From: Spiroplasma endosymbiont of Lasioglossum villosulum
GTDB lineage: Bacteria; Bacillota_I; Bacilli_A; Mycoplasmatales; VBWQ01
Assembly (NCBI RefSeq): GCF_964020195.1
Contig: NZ_OZ026539.1
Location: 810,299-874,298 of the forward strand
Direction: 5' to 3'
DNA: 64,000 nucleotides
Numbering within the stretch: position 1 is the first letter of the stretch; each line of letters begins with the position of its first letter. Below are positions 20,936-32,062 of this stretch, piece after piece. Below the pieces are notes generated by a model. That model did not search any database, was not told the DNA's origin, and saw only the letters and a program-made list of their open reading frames with translations. The position numbers and the translations under genes were made by a program.

Positions 20936-21949
20936 TTAAGCAATAGCTGCTAGAGTAATTAGAGAACCAAAAATAACTACTGTTGAAAATGAATCTAAAC
21001 GATCTAATAATCCTCCATGTCCAGGTAAAATATTTGAAAAATCCTTAACATGATAATTACGTTTCAAATAAGAAAATAATAAATCACCCATTTGACTAAC
21101 GATTGAAAGAATAAAACTAGTAGCAAAATAAGCAATATAGATTGGTACTTTACTATTAACTTCTAAAAAAGGCAATGGATTATAATTACTTGTTTCTAAA
21201 AAAACAGTTACTGTTATCATACTTAAAATAACTGCTGTTATTAAACCAGTAATAGCACCTTCTCAATTTTTATTTGGTGATATACTTGGTGCCATTTTTG
21301 TTTTACCATAAATTATACCACCAATAAAAGCACCAACATCATTAGACATAACAATAATGAATAAAAACAATAATGTTGGTCATCCTAGTTTTGAAAGTTT
21401 AATTTCTGATAACATTAAAAAATTAACAGCTTTAACAACAAATACTAAATAAATAATTCAAGTAAAAATAAAAATAACATCACTTAATTGAAAATTTTTA
21501 CTTCGTCAAGCAATTAAAATAAAAATACAAATGAAAAATAATAAAGTTAATAAAGTCATTCAAGTTTCAAATCAATAATGATTATAAATATATGGACCAA
21601 AAGTTTCTTTACCAAGCGGAACTCATAAAAGTATGACTCCTGTTAAAATTATAGAAATTTTAAGTACAATTGATCAATTTGATTCTTTTTTTAAATTAAT
21701 AATTTCTCATAAACAACCAATAAAAATTAAAGTATTAATTATCATAAATGTATAGGCTGATCACTGTGGTTTATTACCAAAAATTGGTTCTAAATAAACT
21801 GCCCCAATAAACATTCATAATACACCACAAGCAATTAAAATAAAGCTTGTAAGAATACGATTTCGATAGGTTCTAAAAAAAATACTAAGTTTTGCAAAAA
21901 AAGAAACTTTAGATTTTATATTTTCTTTATTTATTATCTTTTTTTTCAC
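20936..21949 (-). CDS. cdsA: Phosphatidate cytidylyltransferase CdsA
   Basis: 337 residues with about eight membrane helices. The family signature is seen as SNDVGAFIGGIIYGKTKMAP followed by SPNKNWEGAITG, and near the end SQMGDLLFSYLKRNYHVKDF and LPGHGGLLDRLDS, the cdsA signature. It makes CDP-diacylglycerol for phosphatidylglycerol and cardiolipin synthesis. The start is taken as GTG 21949, with TTAGGGG upstream; no ATG gives a full-length protein. It is in an operon with frr (34-base gap) and rseP. Confidence 0.95.
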
Positions 21950-21983
21950 AATATTTAACCCCTAACTTTTTATTGCTTTATTG

Positions 21984-22526
21984 CTAAATTTTCATTAAAT
22001 CGGCTTTTTTATTGTTTTCTATTAATACAAGTTCTTTAATTTTACTATCAGTTAAATCTTGAATTGTAGTTTCTGCATGCTTTTCTTGATCTTCTGGTAA
22101 TTTTATTTTTTTCAGATTTTGAACAGCATCACGTCGACAATTACGGATTTTAACTTTATATTCTTCAGTTTTTTTACTCAAATCTTTAACTAAAGATTTA
22201 CGAACGTCTTCTGTTAATTGTGGGAAAATTAAACGTATATTCTCTGCTTCGCTTTTAATTTGTAATTTCAAATCAGCTTTTGTAACAGCTTCTGTAATGT
22301 CTTTAATTAAACTGCGATCATATGGTTTAATTAATAATTGATGTGCTTCTGCTACTTTAACTTGCGCAATATTACTTAAACTATCAACACCACCATAACA
22401 TTTAACATTAACTCCTTCTAAGATATTAGGATTAGCTCTTCCGGTGCGAATTTTGTTAATTTCATTTTTATAACGTAAAATTATTTCATTCATCAGATTT
22501 GTGGCTTCTAAAATAATAACTTCCAT
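21984..22526 (-). CDS. frr: Ribosome recycling factor
   Basis: 180 residues, the normal family length. Characteristic segments: KIRTGRANPNILEGV (about 25-40), KVAEAHQLLIKPYDRSLI and the C-terminal LTEDVRKSLVKDLSKKTEEY. It splits post-termination ribosomes with EF-G. A good AGGAGG site precedes ATG 22526. It is the first gene of frr-cdsA-rseP. pyrH, which often precedes frr, is not here. Confidence 0.97.
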   Translation of the reverse strand: MEVIILEATNLMNEIILRYKNEINKIRTGRANPNILEGVNVKCYGGVDSLSNIAQVKVAEAHQLLIKPYDRSLIKDITEAVTKADLKLQIKSEAENIRLIFPQLTEDVRKSLVKDLSKKTEEYKVKIRNCRRDAVQNLKKIKLPEDQEKHAETTIQDLTDSKIKELVLIENNKKADLMKI

Positions 22527-22630
22527 ATTTGTTTTCCTCCTAGTTAATAATTTTAAGTTGTTTTTAAATCAAACTATAAAAATTATATAATAATTTTTAT
22601 TAAAACCAATGGAAAACTATTTAAAAAAAT

Positions 22631-22660
22631 AAAAAACATCATTAATTAATGATGTTTTTT
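22631..22660. terminator. Bidirectional hairpin terminator
   Basis: AAAAAACATCATTAATTAATGATGTTTTTT forms a near-perfect palindrome with T runs on both strands. It ends the small membrane protein gene and separates it from frr. Confidence 0.75.
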
Positions 22661-22661
22661 A

Positions 22662-22910
22662 TTAATATCTTTGGATTTTATTTTCATCATTGTTTAAATC
22701 AACTAATATAAAAATACCACCAATAATACCTAATGCAACACCAAAGATAATTCCTAATATTGCTAAAGCAATTTTTTGATCAGTAGTCGCTTCACCTTTA
22801 CTTACTTTTTTGTATAAAATAAAAGCGGGTATTGTTCATAATAAAGGAATTATAAATATTGATTCTAAAATAAAAACAATAAATATTAATATACTTCCTG
22901 CTTTTAACAT
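22662..22910 (-). CDS. Small two-helix membrane protein
   Basis: 82 residues, ATG 22910 with an AAGGAG site. Two hydrophobic segments (about 5-32 and 48-70) flank a short basic/polar loop (YKKVSKGEATTDQK). The second helix is glycine-rich (IIFGVALGIIGGIF). Similar small membrane proteins are common in spiroplasmas; no function can be assigned. Confidence 0.65.
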
Positions 22911-23140
22911 ATTTTTTCTCCTTCTTTAATTTTTATAATTAATAATATCACTTAATAAAATTGAAAGATACAATTGTGTCCTCATTTAAAGTTTATTTTT
23001 TTAACTTATCAATGTTATAAATTTAATTTCTTCTGATTTCAAATGTCTAATTATTAATAATTTTCATTTGTATTAATAGTAACAAAAAAATATGATAATT
23101 AACAATAACTGTCATTATATTTTTTAAAATATTTAATGAT

Positions 23141-24019
23141 TTAAACAGTTGGTGGTATACCACAATCTATTCTAGGTAAAAGATGCACATCACCAAAATA
23201 TATTGCTAAATAAACTTTTAAATTTCTAAAATTTCCTGTTACTAATGGACCATCAGCAACTCTAGCATGGAACTGAGTACTAACATTTGTATTCAATATT
23301 TGAACTAGAGAATCAAATTGTTTTTGTTTACTTTCTGAATTTATTACTAATTTAAAATCAGCAACAGACTCACCTTGTTTAAATCCTTGCGCAGCAGTTA
23401 ATTTTAAACTATTTTTATCACTAATAAGTTTAGTAATAACTATCTTTGAAATATTTAATCCATTATTTTTAGCAGTATTGATAGTATAAAATTTTACTAC
23501 ACTATCATCATCTTTGCTTATAATATCAATTTGACAAGTACCAGCAAGAACTTTAAAATCAGTTCCTGTATTATTTTCTTCAGTTTTACCCGTTTCAGTA
23601 CTTGTAATTTTTGCAGATAAGGTAGTAATTTTTTTAACATCATCAGGTGAATATTCTTCATTTTCACTACCACTTGTAATTCCTAACTCTTTCAAAAATG
23701 TTGCAGCATCAGCATCTTTTGCTTGATTTGGATTTCTAATTTCGTTTACGTTTAATAAACTATTTTTAAAATTAGTCATCATAATTTTTGTGTCATCAGC
23801 CTCAATTGAATACTTCTCTTTACCGGTAGTTTCATCCTTCTTTAATTCTTGATTAATTAAACTTGTATTTTTGTCACTATATCATCCTAATAATTTTGCA
23901 TATTTACCATTTAATATTGGTCCTTTTGCTTCAAAATCACAGGCAACAATTGAACTTGCTACAGTTGTAATTAAAGCAGTAGCAGCCATTAAACGTAATA
24001 ATGTTTTTATATTTTTCAT
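23141..24019 (-). CDS. Spiralin-like surface lipoprotein, copy 1
   Basis: 292 residues. The N-terminus MKNIKTLLRLMAATALITTV ends in a lipobox SIVAC, giving a mature lipoprotein anchored at the new Cys27. The secreted part is Lys/Asp/Thr-rich beta-type sequence with VLAGTCQIDII and FKQGESVADFKL in the region that resembles spiralin repeats. It is paralogous to the next gene upstream: the first 60 residues and several blocks align. Spiralins are the dominant surface antigens of spiroplasmas and bind host glycoproteins; this assignment is by general likeness only. Confidence 0.65.
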
Positions 24020-24139
24020 ATAATATTTTCTCCCCTTTTAGATAATTTTCTAAAAAAAATTATTTTCTGCTATTTATTATTCTTAAATTGAAATTATTTT
24101 TATAATTTTAATAAATTAATAAAATTTTTTAAGTGATAA

Positions 24140-24163
24140 AAAAGATTGCAATTGCAATCTTTT
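24140..24163 (-). terminator. Terminator after spiralin-like copy 2
   Basis: The palindrome AAAAGATTGCAATTGCAATC, continued by TTTT, is followed on the minus strand by T-rich sequence, just after the stop at 24173. Confidence 0.7.
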
Positions 24164-24172
24164 AAAATATAT

Positions 24173-25069
24173 TTAAGCTTGTGGAGTTCCAAAATCTAGA
24201 GTATTTGTAACTTTTACTTCTCCAAATTTTACGGTTAAGTATACTTTTTGAGCTGTATACTTAAGTATCGCTGTTTGACCTTGAGCATCAGAAGTTCAAA
24301 CTAATGATACTTTATCTTTACTAAATAAGTTAACTAAAGAATTATATAGATTTTTTTCTTTAGAATTCTCAGTTTTTCAAGGTAAAGACTTAAGTACATC
24401 TTTGCCTTGTTCAAATCCATTAGCTTTAGTTAAATCCAATTTTGCTGATTGTACAAGCGTATCTACTTGAGCAGGAACACCTAATGTATCTTTCTTAAGA
24501 GTACTAATAGTATATTTTTTTACAGATTTGGCATCATCTCCAGTTGCCTTATCCATAATATTAATTTGGCAAGTACCAGCTGCAACTTTAAAATCAGTTG
24601 TACCAACAGCTTCAATTTTACCTGCTTCAGTACTTTCAACTTTTGCAGATAAAGCAGTAATAGATGTAACTTCTTCAACTTTATAAAAAGCAGTAGTGCT
24701 ACCAGATGTAAATCCTAAATCTTTTAAAAATACTGCAGCATCAGCATCTTTTGCTTTAAATTTGTTAGCATCAGCACCGTCACCTGCTTTTAATAATTTT
24801 TCGTTAAATTTAGTTGTTGTAATTTTTGTACTATCAGTAGCAACAATAGCAATTGAATAATTTTCTTTACCAACAGCACTTTCATCCTTTTTTAGTTCTT
24901 GATTAATTGTACTTGTATTTTCATCACTATATCATCCTAATAATTTTGCATATTTGCCATTCAATGCTGGCGCTTTTGTTTGAGTTCCACATGCAACAAC
25001 TGAACTTGCTGCAACTGTTGTTAAAGCAGCAGCACCCATTAGTCGTAGTAATGTTTTCATGTTTCTCAT
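24173..25069 (-). CDS. Spiralin-like surface lipoprotein, copy 2
   Basis: 298 residues from ATG 25069, which has an AAGGGGG site. Signal peptide MRNMKTLLRLMGAAALTTVA with lipobox SVVAC. The mature part begins after Cys and shares NGKYAKLLGWYSD with copy 1. Ala/Lys/Thr-rich, with AAGTCQINIMDK and GFEQGKDVLKSLPW blocks matching copy 1. It has its own terminator, so the two genes can be expressed separately. Codon use includes more GCA and GCT than neighbours, typical of highly expressed surface proteins here. Confidence 0.68.
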
Positions 25070-25310
25070 ATTGTTTTTCCCCCTTAGATAATTTTTCTGA
25101 AAAATATAAACTATTTTCTGTTCATAATTATACATTCTTTTTTATTTGGTGTTTTTTTTATAATATTTTTCATTATTAAGTGTTATTTTGCTTTTTTAAA
25201 AAAAATAATTTCAAAAATGTTAGGATTAAATTGTTCATTAACTGAACATTCTTATTATTTTTTATATATACTCTACAGTACTTCCAAGATTATTGAGTAA
25301 TATAATGTAA

Positions 25311-25340
25311 AAAGACCTGAAAAATTTTCAGGTTTTTTTA
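25311..25340 (-). terminator. Terminator after the NERD gene
   Basis: Hairpin ACCTGAAAA/TTTTCAGGT with A/T runs on both sides, lying 115 bases past the NERD-protein stop codon on the minus strand. Confidence 0.6.
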
Positions 25341-25454
25341 TATTTAAAAATTAAGAACAGAAAATAAAAATACATTTTTTTAATTAAAATTTCAACGACA
25401 GAAGATTATTAGAAAAATTAATTTATTAAATTTTGTTCGCTTATAACTGTGTTT

Positions 25455-26402
25455 TTAATAGTCTAATTGTTCTTTATGAATTTGAATGTTTTCTGGATTA
25501 TTATTATTTAAAATAATTTGATTCATTATATTTCTTTGACTATTAGAAGAAGAAGTACATTTTCCTGAATTTTCTTCAATTTTATTTTTAATATATTCAG
25601 ATAATTCAAATAAATTTAATGCTTTCTCATTTATTTTTAAGTTACTATTTTCAGTAATTTGTAAATTATTTTGAACAAATACTACAAGGCTAAAAAATTT
25701 AAATTGTTTTAAATTAATGTTTTCTTTTTTTAAAAGATACAGAATAGTTCTAACATGACTTCTATTTTGATAAAGAGGTGATGGAATAAATTCTTGTCTT
25801 TCACCATGATATTGGATTCAGTTTTTTTTAAAATAATCTCCATAAGTTTTTAAAGATCAATTTTTAGTCTCAATTATAAAAATACAACTATTTAAAATTA
25901 ATAAATGATCAATTTGATTAATTTTTCCCTCAATAGATTGTAAATATAAATTGTTAAATAATTGTAAATCTTCTTCATTAAACATACTTATTATTTTTTC
26001 TTTAACAATTAATTCACCTTTAATACCTAACGTATTATTTAAATTATCATTATATTGATAAGGATGTTCAAAATTTTTTAAATTTGGATAAATTTTTTCA
26101 TAATTTTTAATTCGATTTTCTAATTCTATTATTTGATAAGAATATTCTATTTCTTTACTTTTTTCTAAATTAAAATAATTTTTTTTATATTTTAAATATT
26201 TATTTGTCAATATAATAGTAGTTAAAATTGAAACAATAATTATAGAAAATATAATAATTATAGTTATTCAAACATTATTAACAATTCATTTTTCTAAACC
26301 TTTAAATAATGACTTAATCAAAAATATAATAGTGATAATAATTATTAATGAAATAAAAACTACAATACTAATATTTTCATTCTTTTTCTTATTTTTACTC
26401 AT
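25455..26402 (-). CDS. Membrane-anchored NERD-domain protein
   Basis: 315 residues. Two N-terminal membrane segments (about 10-30 and 42-65) are followed by a coiled stretch and a NERD (nuclease-related) domain: GIKGELIVKEKI (about 128), QIDHLLILNSCIFIIETKNW (about 162) and a downstream SPLYQNRSHV segment that fits the Q-x-R element. The D, E-x-K pattern is the restriction-endonuclease-like core. NERD proteins are predicted nucleases or DNA-processing factors of unclear role. The start ATG 26402 has only a weak site upstream. The C-terminus is Asn-rich. Confidence 0.85.
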
Positions 26403-26765
26403 AATATTTACTCCAAATTTTTATTATTTAATAAAATTTAATAAATAAATCTTAACATTTTTACTAATGTTTGAAAATATTTTAAAAAAATGTCTAATCT
26501 TTGATAAGCAGAATATATAGGAAATTAATATCAATATAAGAACAAATTAGTATTGAAAATCGATTTAGTTCCCCTTGATTTTAAAAAAATAGAAACTTTA
26601 AAATGAATGTTATATCTTTCAATGATAATAGAACAAAAACAATTACGACTATATAAATAATTATATTTAATCAATTTAAAACTTGAAAATTACCATTAAT
26701 ATAATGAAAGATATTTCTACAATATAATCTACGATAATAAAACTCTATCCTTTAATAAATTTCTA
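26403..26765. other. AT-rich gap with no clear gene
   Basis: No open frame longer than about 40 codons is convincing. On the minus strand a short stretch near 26530-26680 reads like a degraded coding remnant (LYSRNCFCSIIIERY and following) broken by several stops; its origin is not recognised. Confidence 0.4.
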
Positions 26766-26794
26766 TTGTTTTCAAATTAATAATATTGTATAAT
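26766..26794 (+). promoter_or_regulatory. Promoter of the nusA-infB operon
   Basis: TTGTTT at 26766-26771 and TATAAT at 26789-26794, spaced 17 bases, give a strong sigma-A type promoter about 165 bases before nusA. Confidence 0.75.
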
Positions 26795-26817
26795 GAACAA
26801 TGAATTAGAATTATAGC

Positions 26818-26848
26818 AAGACAGCTACCAGCTGTCTTTATTATTTCT
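26818..26848 (+). promoter_or_regulatory. Terminator-like leader hairpin before nusA
   Basis: AAGACAGCT and AGCTGTCTT pair as a 9-bp stem with a three-base loop, followed by TATTATTTC. It lies about 25 bases after the expected transcription start and so within the operon leader. It could act as an attenuator for NusA autoregulation; this role is inferred. Confidence 0.6.
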
Positions 26849-26958
26849 AGTGTAATATATTTTTTTTATTTAAGTATATTTTCATTTTGAAATAAATCTA
26901 TTTCAAATACTATTAAATAATAAACAACAATGTTTATAAAAAACAAGGAGGAGAAAAA

Positions 26959-28134
26959 GTGGACAAAGAAATTAGTCAAATCATTTTAAATGCCATAAAT
27001 GAAATTGCTGAAGAAAAACAAATAGCAAAAGAAGATATCATTGAAGCTTTAAAAGAAGGACTAAAAAAAGCATATGAATATCAAAGTCATCGTGATGATA
27101 GTACAAATATCAGAATTGAAATTGATCAAAATAAAGGTACTATTAAAATTTTAAAGGATTTAATTGTTGTTCCAAAAGTTGAAGATCCTGAATTAGAAAT
27201 TGCACTTTCAACTATTAAAACAAAGAATCCTGGCTTAACAATTGGTGATACATATACGCAAATAATTCCTAGTGATCAATTCTCTCGTTTATCAATTTTT
27301 AAAGCCATTCAAGTAGTTAAACAATCAATTCGTGAAGCAGAAAAAACATCAATTTATGATGAATTTATTGATAAAAAAGATCACATATTAATTGGTACTA
27401 TTGAAAGTGTTGAAGAAACTTATATGTTAATTAAAATTGGTAGAGCCTATGCTTTCTTACCAAAACAAAATCAAATCCCTAGTGAGATCTTACCAAAAAA
27501 TAAACCAATCGCTAATAATACTTATATCAAATTTTATGTTGAAGATATTATTAAAAATAAAAACTATGGTCAAATTTTAGCATCAAGAACTCACGTTAAT
27601 TTTTTACGTTGTTTACTAGAATTAGAAGTTCCTGAAATCGCACAAGGTGTAATCGAAGTTAAAGATATTGCTCGTATTCCTGGAATTAGAGCTAAGGTTG
27701 CAATTGTTAGTCATGATCCAAGCATTGATGGTATTGGTGCATGTATTGGCCCAAAAGGCGAAAGAACAAAACTAATTACGCAAGAATTAAGTGGCGAAAA
27801 AATTGACATTATTGCCTGAAATCCTAATATAAAAGAATATATAATTAACGCTTTAACACCAGCTAAAGTTATTTCAATTGATATTAATGAAGAAGAACAA
27901 CAAGCAAATATTATTGTTCCTACTGAACAATTATCATTAGCTATTGGTAAAAATGGTATGGCTGCTAAATTAGTTGCCGGTGTAACTCACTGAAATATTA
28001 ATATTACTTCATTAGAACAAGCAAAAGAAAATAATATTAAATTTACTTGAAATGGTAATATTAAAGAAAGTGAATATGAAAAGTTTATATCTGAATTATT
28101 AAAAAAAACACAATGAAAAAATAAAAATCAATAA
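26959..28134 (+). CDS. nusA: Transcription termination/antitermination factor NusA
   Basis: 391 residues from GTG 26959, which follows GGAGGAG. N-terminal RNA-polymerase-binding domain, S1 domain (LIGTIESVEETYMLIKI, about 135-200), then two KH domains: IGACIGPKGERTKLI and LSLAIGKNGMAAKLV. No C-terminal acidic repeats, as usual for Gram-positive NusA. It binds RNA polymerase and nascent RNA to modulate pausing. It is the first gene of nusA-ylxR-infB-rbfA; rimP is not adjacent. Confidence 0.96.
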
Positions 28135-28152
28135 ACAATAAAGTAGGTCGTT

Positions 28153-28443
28153 ATGAATAAAATACCTTTAATTCAACGTAAAAAAATACCAATGCGTAAA
28201 TGTATAGTTACAAATACTATTTTACCTAAACGTGAATTAATTAGAATTGTTATTAATAAAGAAGGACAATTATTCATTGATAAAACTGGCAAACAAAATG
28301 GTCGAGGTGCCTACATCCAACCTAAACTTGAATTAATACCTTTGCTTATTAAAAATAAGGCATTAGAACGAGCATTAAAAACAAAAATTCCAAATGAATT
28401 TTATGAACAATTAATTAATGAAATTAAAAAAAATTGAGATTAA
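28153..28443 (+). CDS. ylxR: YlxR family RNA-binding protein
   Basis: 96 residues. The family motifs PMRKCIVTNTILPKRELIRI (about 13-32) and GRGAYIQP (about 50) are clear. YlxR-fold proteins bind RNA and have been linked to RNase P or transcription control in Firmicutes. It lies 18 bases after nusA and 21 bases before infB, the standard order. Its C-terminus includes one TGA-Trp just before the stop. Confidence 0.93.
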
Positions 28444-28464
28444 TTTTCCCAAGCGAAAGGCGGG

Positions 28465-30300
28465 ATGCAAATGGCAAAAAAACGAATATCTCAACAAACA
28501 CAAAATATTAATCAACAACTAAAACAAAAAACATCTCAAATTAATGAAAAAGGAGTATTTTTATATAACGAACCATTAACTATTTCAGAATTTGCTAAAG
28601 CATTGCATCATCCAGTAACTGACATTATTAAATACTTCATGAAACAAGGCAAACTATTTAATCAAAATCAAATATTAACTCAAGAATTAATGCTTGAACT
28701 TTGTTTAGAATGAAATATTGATTTTGAAAAAGCTAAAGTGGTAACATATGAAAACTTATTAGAAAATATTAATCTCGAAGATGATAAAAAAAATTTAGTA
28801 ACTCGACCACCTGTTGTTACAATTATGGGCCACGTTGATCATGGAAAAACAACACTATTAGATACTATCCGTAATTCTAAAGTTACTAATCAAGAACACG
28901 GTGGTATTACTCAACATATTGGTGCTTATCAAATTAAAACTAATAATAAATTAATTACTTTTATTGATACCCCAGGTCACGAAGCATTTACTGAAATGCG
29001 TTCACGTGGTTCTAAAATTACTGATATTGTTGTTTTAGTAGTTGCTGGTGATGATGGTGTGATGCCACAAACTCGTGAAGCAATTGACCATGCAAAAGTA
29101 GCTGGTGTTTCAATTATTGTTTTTGTTAATAAAATGGATAAACCAAATGTTAATACTGATCGCATTATGAATGAACTAGCTAATTGTGATTTAACTAGTG
29201 AAGAATGAGGTGGCGATACTATTTTTGTTTATGGTAGTGCTTTAAAAAATCAAGGAATTGATGAATTATTAGAAGCAATATTAGTAATTGCTGAATTAAA
29301 AGAACTAAATGCTAATCCAAATCGATTTGCTAATGGAACTGTTATCGAATCTCATCATGATAAAAATGTTGGTTCAATTTGTACTTTATTAATACAAGGT
29401 GGAACACTAAAAGTTACTGATATTGTAGTTGCGGGTAGTGTTAAAGGAAAAATTAAACGCCTTATTAATGATACTGGTAAAATAATTACTAAAGCCGGAC
29501 CTTCAATGCCTGTTCAAGTTTTAGGATTTGAAACAGCCCCTACTCCTGGTGAATCTTTTATTGTTTTTAATGATGATAAATTAGCAAGAAAAGTAGCACT
29601 AGTACGACAAACAGAAGAAACAAATAAAATTAGAAATAATCGACAAATTAGTTTAGGTAATTTAACACAAGATGTTGCTACAGGTGAATTAAAACAAATT
29701 AATGTTATTTTACGAGCAGATACTCAAGGTTCAGTGCAAGCAATCGTTCAAGCAGTAAATAAAATTAATGTTAATGATATTACTGTTAAGTTTATTAGAG
29801 CAACTATTGGTGGTATTAGTGAATCAGATATTAAACTTGCTCAAACTTCAGGAAGTATTATTTATGGTTTCAATGTTCGCCCCAATCATGTTATTCGTGA
29901 AGCTGCTAACAATGCCGGTGTTGAAATTAGATTACATAATATCATTTATAAAATAACTGAAGAATTAGAATTGGCTGCTAAAGGTTTATTAGAACCAACT
30001 TATGAAGATAAAATTCTTGGTCAAGCACGAGTTATTAAAACTTTTCATTTTTCAAAAGTAGGAACAATTGCTGGTTGTGTTGTCATTAATGGTTTCATTC
30101 AACGTAATAGCAAAGTTCATATCATTCGTGATGATGTTGTTATTTATAACGGTGAAATCAGTGGTTTAAAACATGAAAAAAATGATTTAAAAATTGCTAA
30201 AAAAGAAACTCAATGCGGTATTACTATTAAAAATAGTAATGACTTAAAAGAAAATGATATTATTGAATCATATTTAGTAGAAGAAGTGGAGACAAAATAG
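28465..30300 (+). CDS. infB: Translation initiation factor IF-2
   Basis: 611 residues, a short-form IF-2 as usual in Mollicutes. N-terminal IF2_N segment ([20 protein letters not shown]), G domain with [12 protein letters not shown] (G1, about 122), DTPGHEAF (G3), NKMD (G4), then domains II, III and the fMet-tRNA-binding C2 domain. It delivers initiator tRNA to the small subunit. The start is ATG 28465 or the in-frame ATG 28471; the AAAGGCGGG site suits either. Confidence 0.97.
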
Positions 30301-30301
30301 G

Positions 30302-30661
30302 ATGTCTATCATTAAATTTGAACAACAAGAAAGTTTCTTAAAAAAAGAAATTACTAATATATTAAAAAAAGAATCAAAAAATATTCTTTTCAAAGATATC
30401 ACTATTACTAATGTAAAAATAACAAAAGATAACAGTTATGCTACCATTTATTGAACAGTTTACTTAGATAATTTAGATATTAAAACCATTAGTACTGCTT
30501 TAGAAAAAGCTAAAGGTTTTTGTCGAAGCGCACTTGCTAAAACAAGTAATAAATATAAAGTTCCAGAATTACGCTTTAAATATGATAATACCAACACTAG
30601 AGTTAAAAACATTGAAGAAATATTAAAAAATATCAAAAATAATAATTCTTCAAATGAATAA
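30302..30661 (+). CDS. rbfA: Ribosome-binding factor A
   Basis: 119 residues, starting one base after the infB stop. KH-type fold pattern: LKKEITNILKKESKN, then ITITNVKITKDNSYATIYWTV, and PELRFKYDNTNTR, matching the RbfA family (usual C-terminal motif P-x-L-x-F). It assists 16S rRNA 5' end maturation in the small subunit. Confidence 0.9.
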
Positions 30662-30721
30662 AAAAAATAAAATTATTAGTATAATAAAAAAAGGAATCAT
30701 CAATAAAATAAGGGAATTATT

Positions 30722-30757
30722 CAGTAGCTACTAAGTAAGAAAGGAAAGCTACTATTA
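30722..30757 (+). promoter_or_regulatory. Hairpin around the ribosome binding site of the agmatine-deiminase-like gene
   Basis: AGTAGCT and AGCTACT pair around a loop that contains GAAAGGAA, the probable ribosome binding site, a few bases before ATG 30758. It may modulate translation of the last gene of the operon. Confidence 0.4.
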
Positions 30758-31876
30758 ATGGCACAAAAAATTTATTCAACACTAAATAGTGATGATTTTT
30801 ATGTTATTCCTGAATTTTTAGAACATCAACAATGTTGAATGGTATGACCAGAAAGAACCGATAATTGAAGATTAGGCGCTAAACCAGCACAAGAAAAAAT
30901 AAGTAAACTTGCTAATATTATTAGTGAACATGAACATGTAAATATGATTGTTAGTAAAAATCAATTTAATAATGCTAGAAATTTATTAAATAAAAATATT
31001 ACAATTATCGAAATGTCTACTAATGATTGCTTTATTCGTGATTATGGTCCAATCTTTCTTCAAAATAAAGAAACAAAGAATATTAGAGGCTTAAAATTTA
31101 ATTTTAATGCTTGAGGTGGAGAAATAGTAGGTATTTATTCACCTTGAAATGATGATGATATGATAGCATACAAAATATTTGAACTACAAAAAATTGATTA
31201 CTATTTTCTACCAATCATTTTAGAATCTAGCATGATTATGTTAGATGGTGAAGGTACTTGTTTTGCTAGTTATGAAGGTATTTTATGTCAAGAACGTAAT
31301 CCTAATTTATCACAAGAGCAAATAGAAATGTATTTAAAAGACTATCTAAATGTTGTAAATATTATTTGAATACCTTATGGATTACCATATGACGAAACCA
31401 AAGGAAGATTAGATAATATCATGTGTATAGTTGATAGTAATACTATTTTATTAAGTTGAACAGAAAATACTATTGATGATCGTTATCTTGCTGTTAAAAA
31501 GTGTTGAGATGTATTATCAAAATCAATAAATGCTCATGGCAAAAAATATAAAATTATAAAAATTCCTTTACCAAAAAATGACGTTCGTAATAGTGATGAT
31601 ATTAAAATGATTGATTTTAACATTTATCATAATCGTATCCTAGCAAATCAAAAACTTGTCACTAGTTATCTTAACTTATATATAAGTAACAAAGTTGTTA
31701 TTATTCCTACTTTCAATGATGAAGAAAGTGAAACTAAACTTCTAGATATTTTATCAAAAACAAATGTATTTAATAATAAACAAATTGTTTTATTTGATGC
31801 TAGAGAACTTATTCTTGGTAAAAGTGGCATTCATAGTTTAATTTGTCATCAACCAGCTTTAATATCTACTACATAA
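30758..31876 (+). CDS. Agmatine deiminase-like protein with altered active site
   Basis: 372 residues, full length, highly like agmatine deiminase (MVWPERTDNWRLGAKPAQ, FNAWGG, LDGEGT, PYDETKGRLDN). Agmatine deiminase converts agmatine to N-carbamoylputrescine using a Cys-His-acid set. Here two of these are replaced: the His of the NGHVDN motif is Arg217 (KGRLDN) and the nucleophilic Cys of NIHCITQQ is Ser360 (GIHSLICHQP). The EGGSIHVDGEG block reads ESSMIMLDGEG. Asp in NDCFIRD and the Glu are kept. The frame is intact, so it is probably a maintained non-catalytic or repurposed homolog. It follows rbfA by 96 bases. Confidence 0.9.
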
Positions 31877-32062
31877 TTTTATAAAGTTTTATCTTATTCT
31901 TTATCTTTAAATTAAAAAAATTAACTAGTTAAAACTTAATTATTTTAACTAATTATTTCTATTTAAAAAATATAAAATTTATTAAATTTAATTTAAATTT
32001 TTAAAGATACTAAAACTAGAAAATAACTTTCAATCCTAATATAAATAAAACTCTAGTAAATA

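Noticed and set aside
26530-26680. Degraded coding remnant on the minus strand
   Set aside because: Several stops and no recognisable family; too weak to list as a pseudogene.
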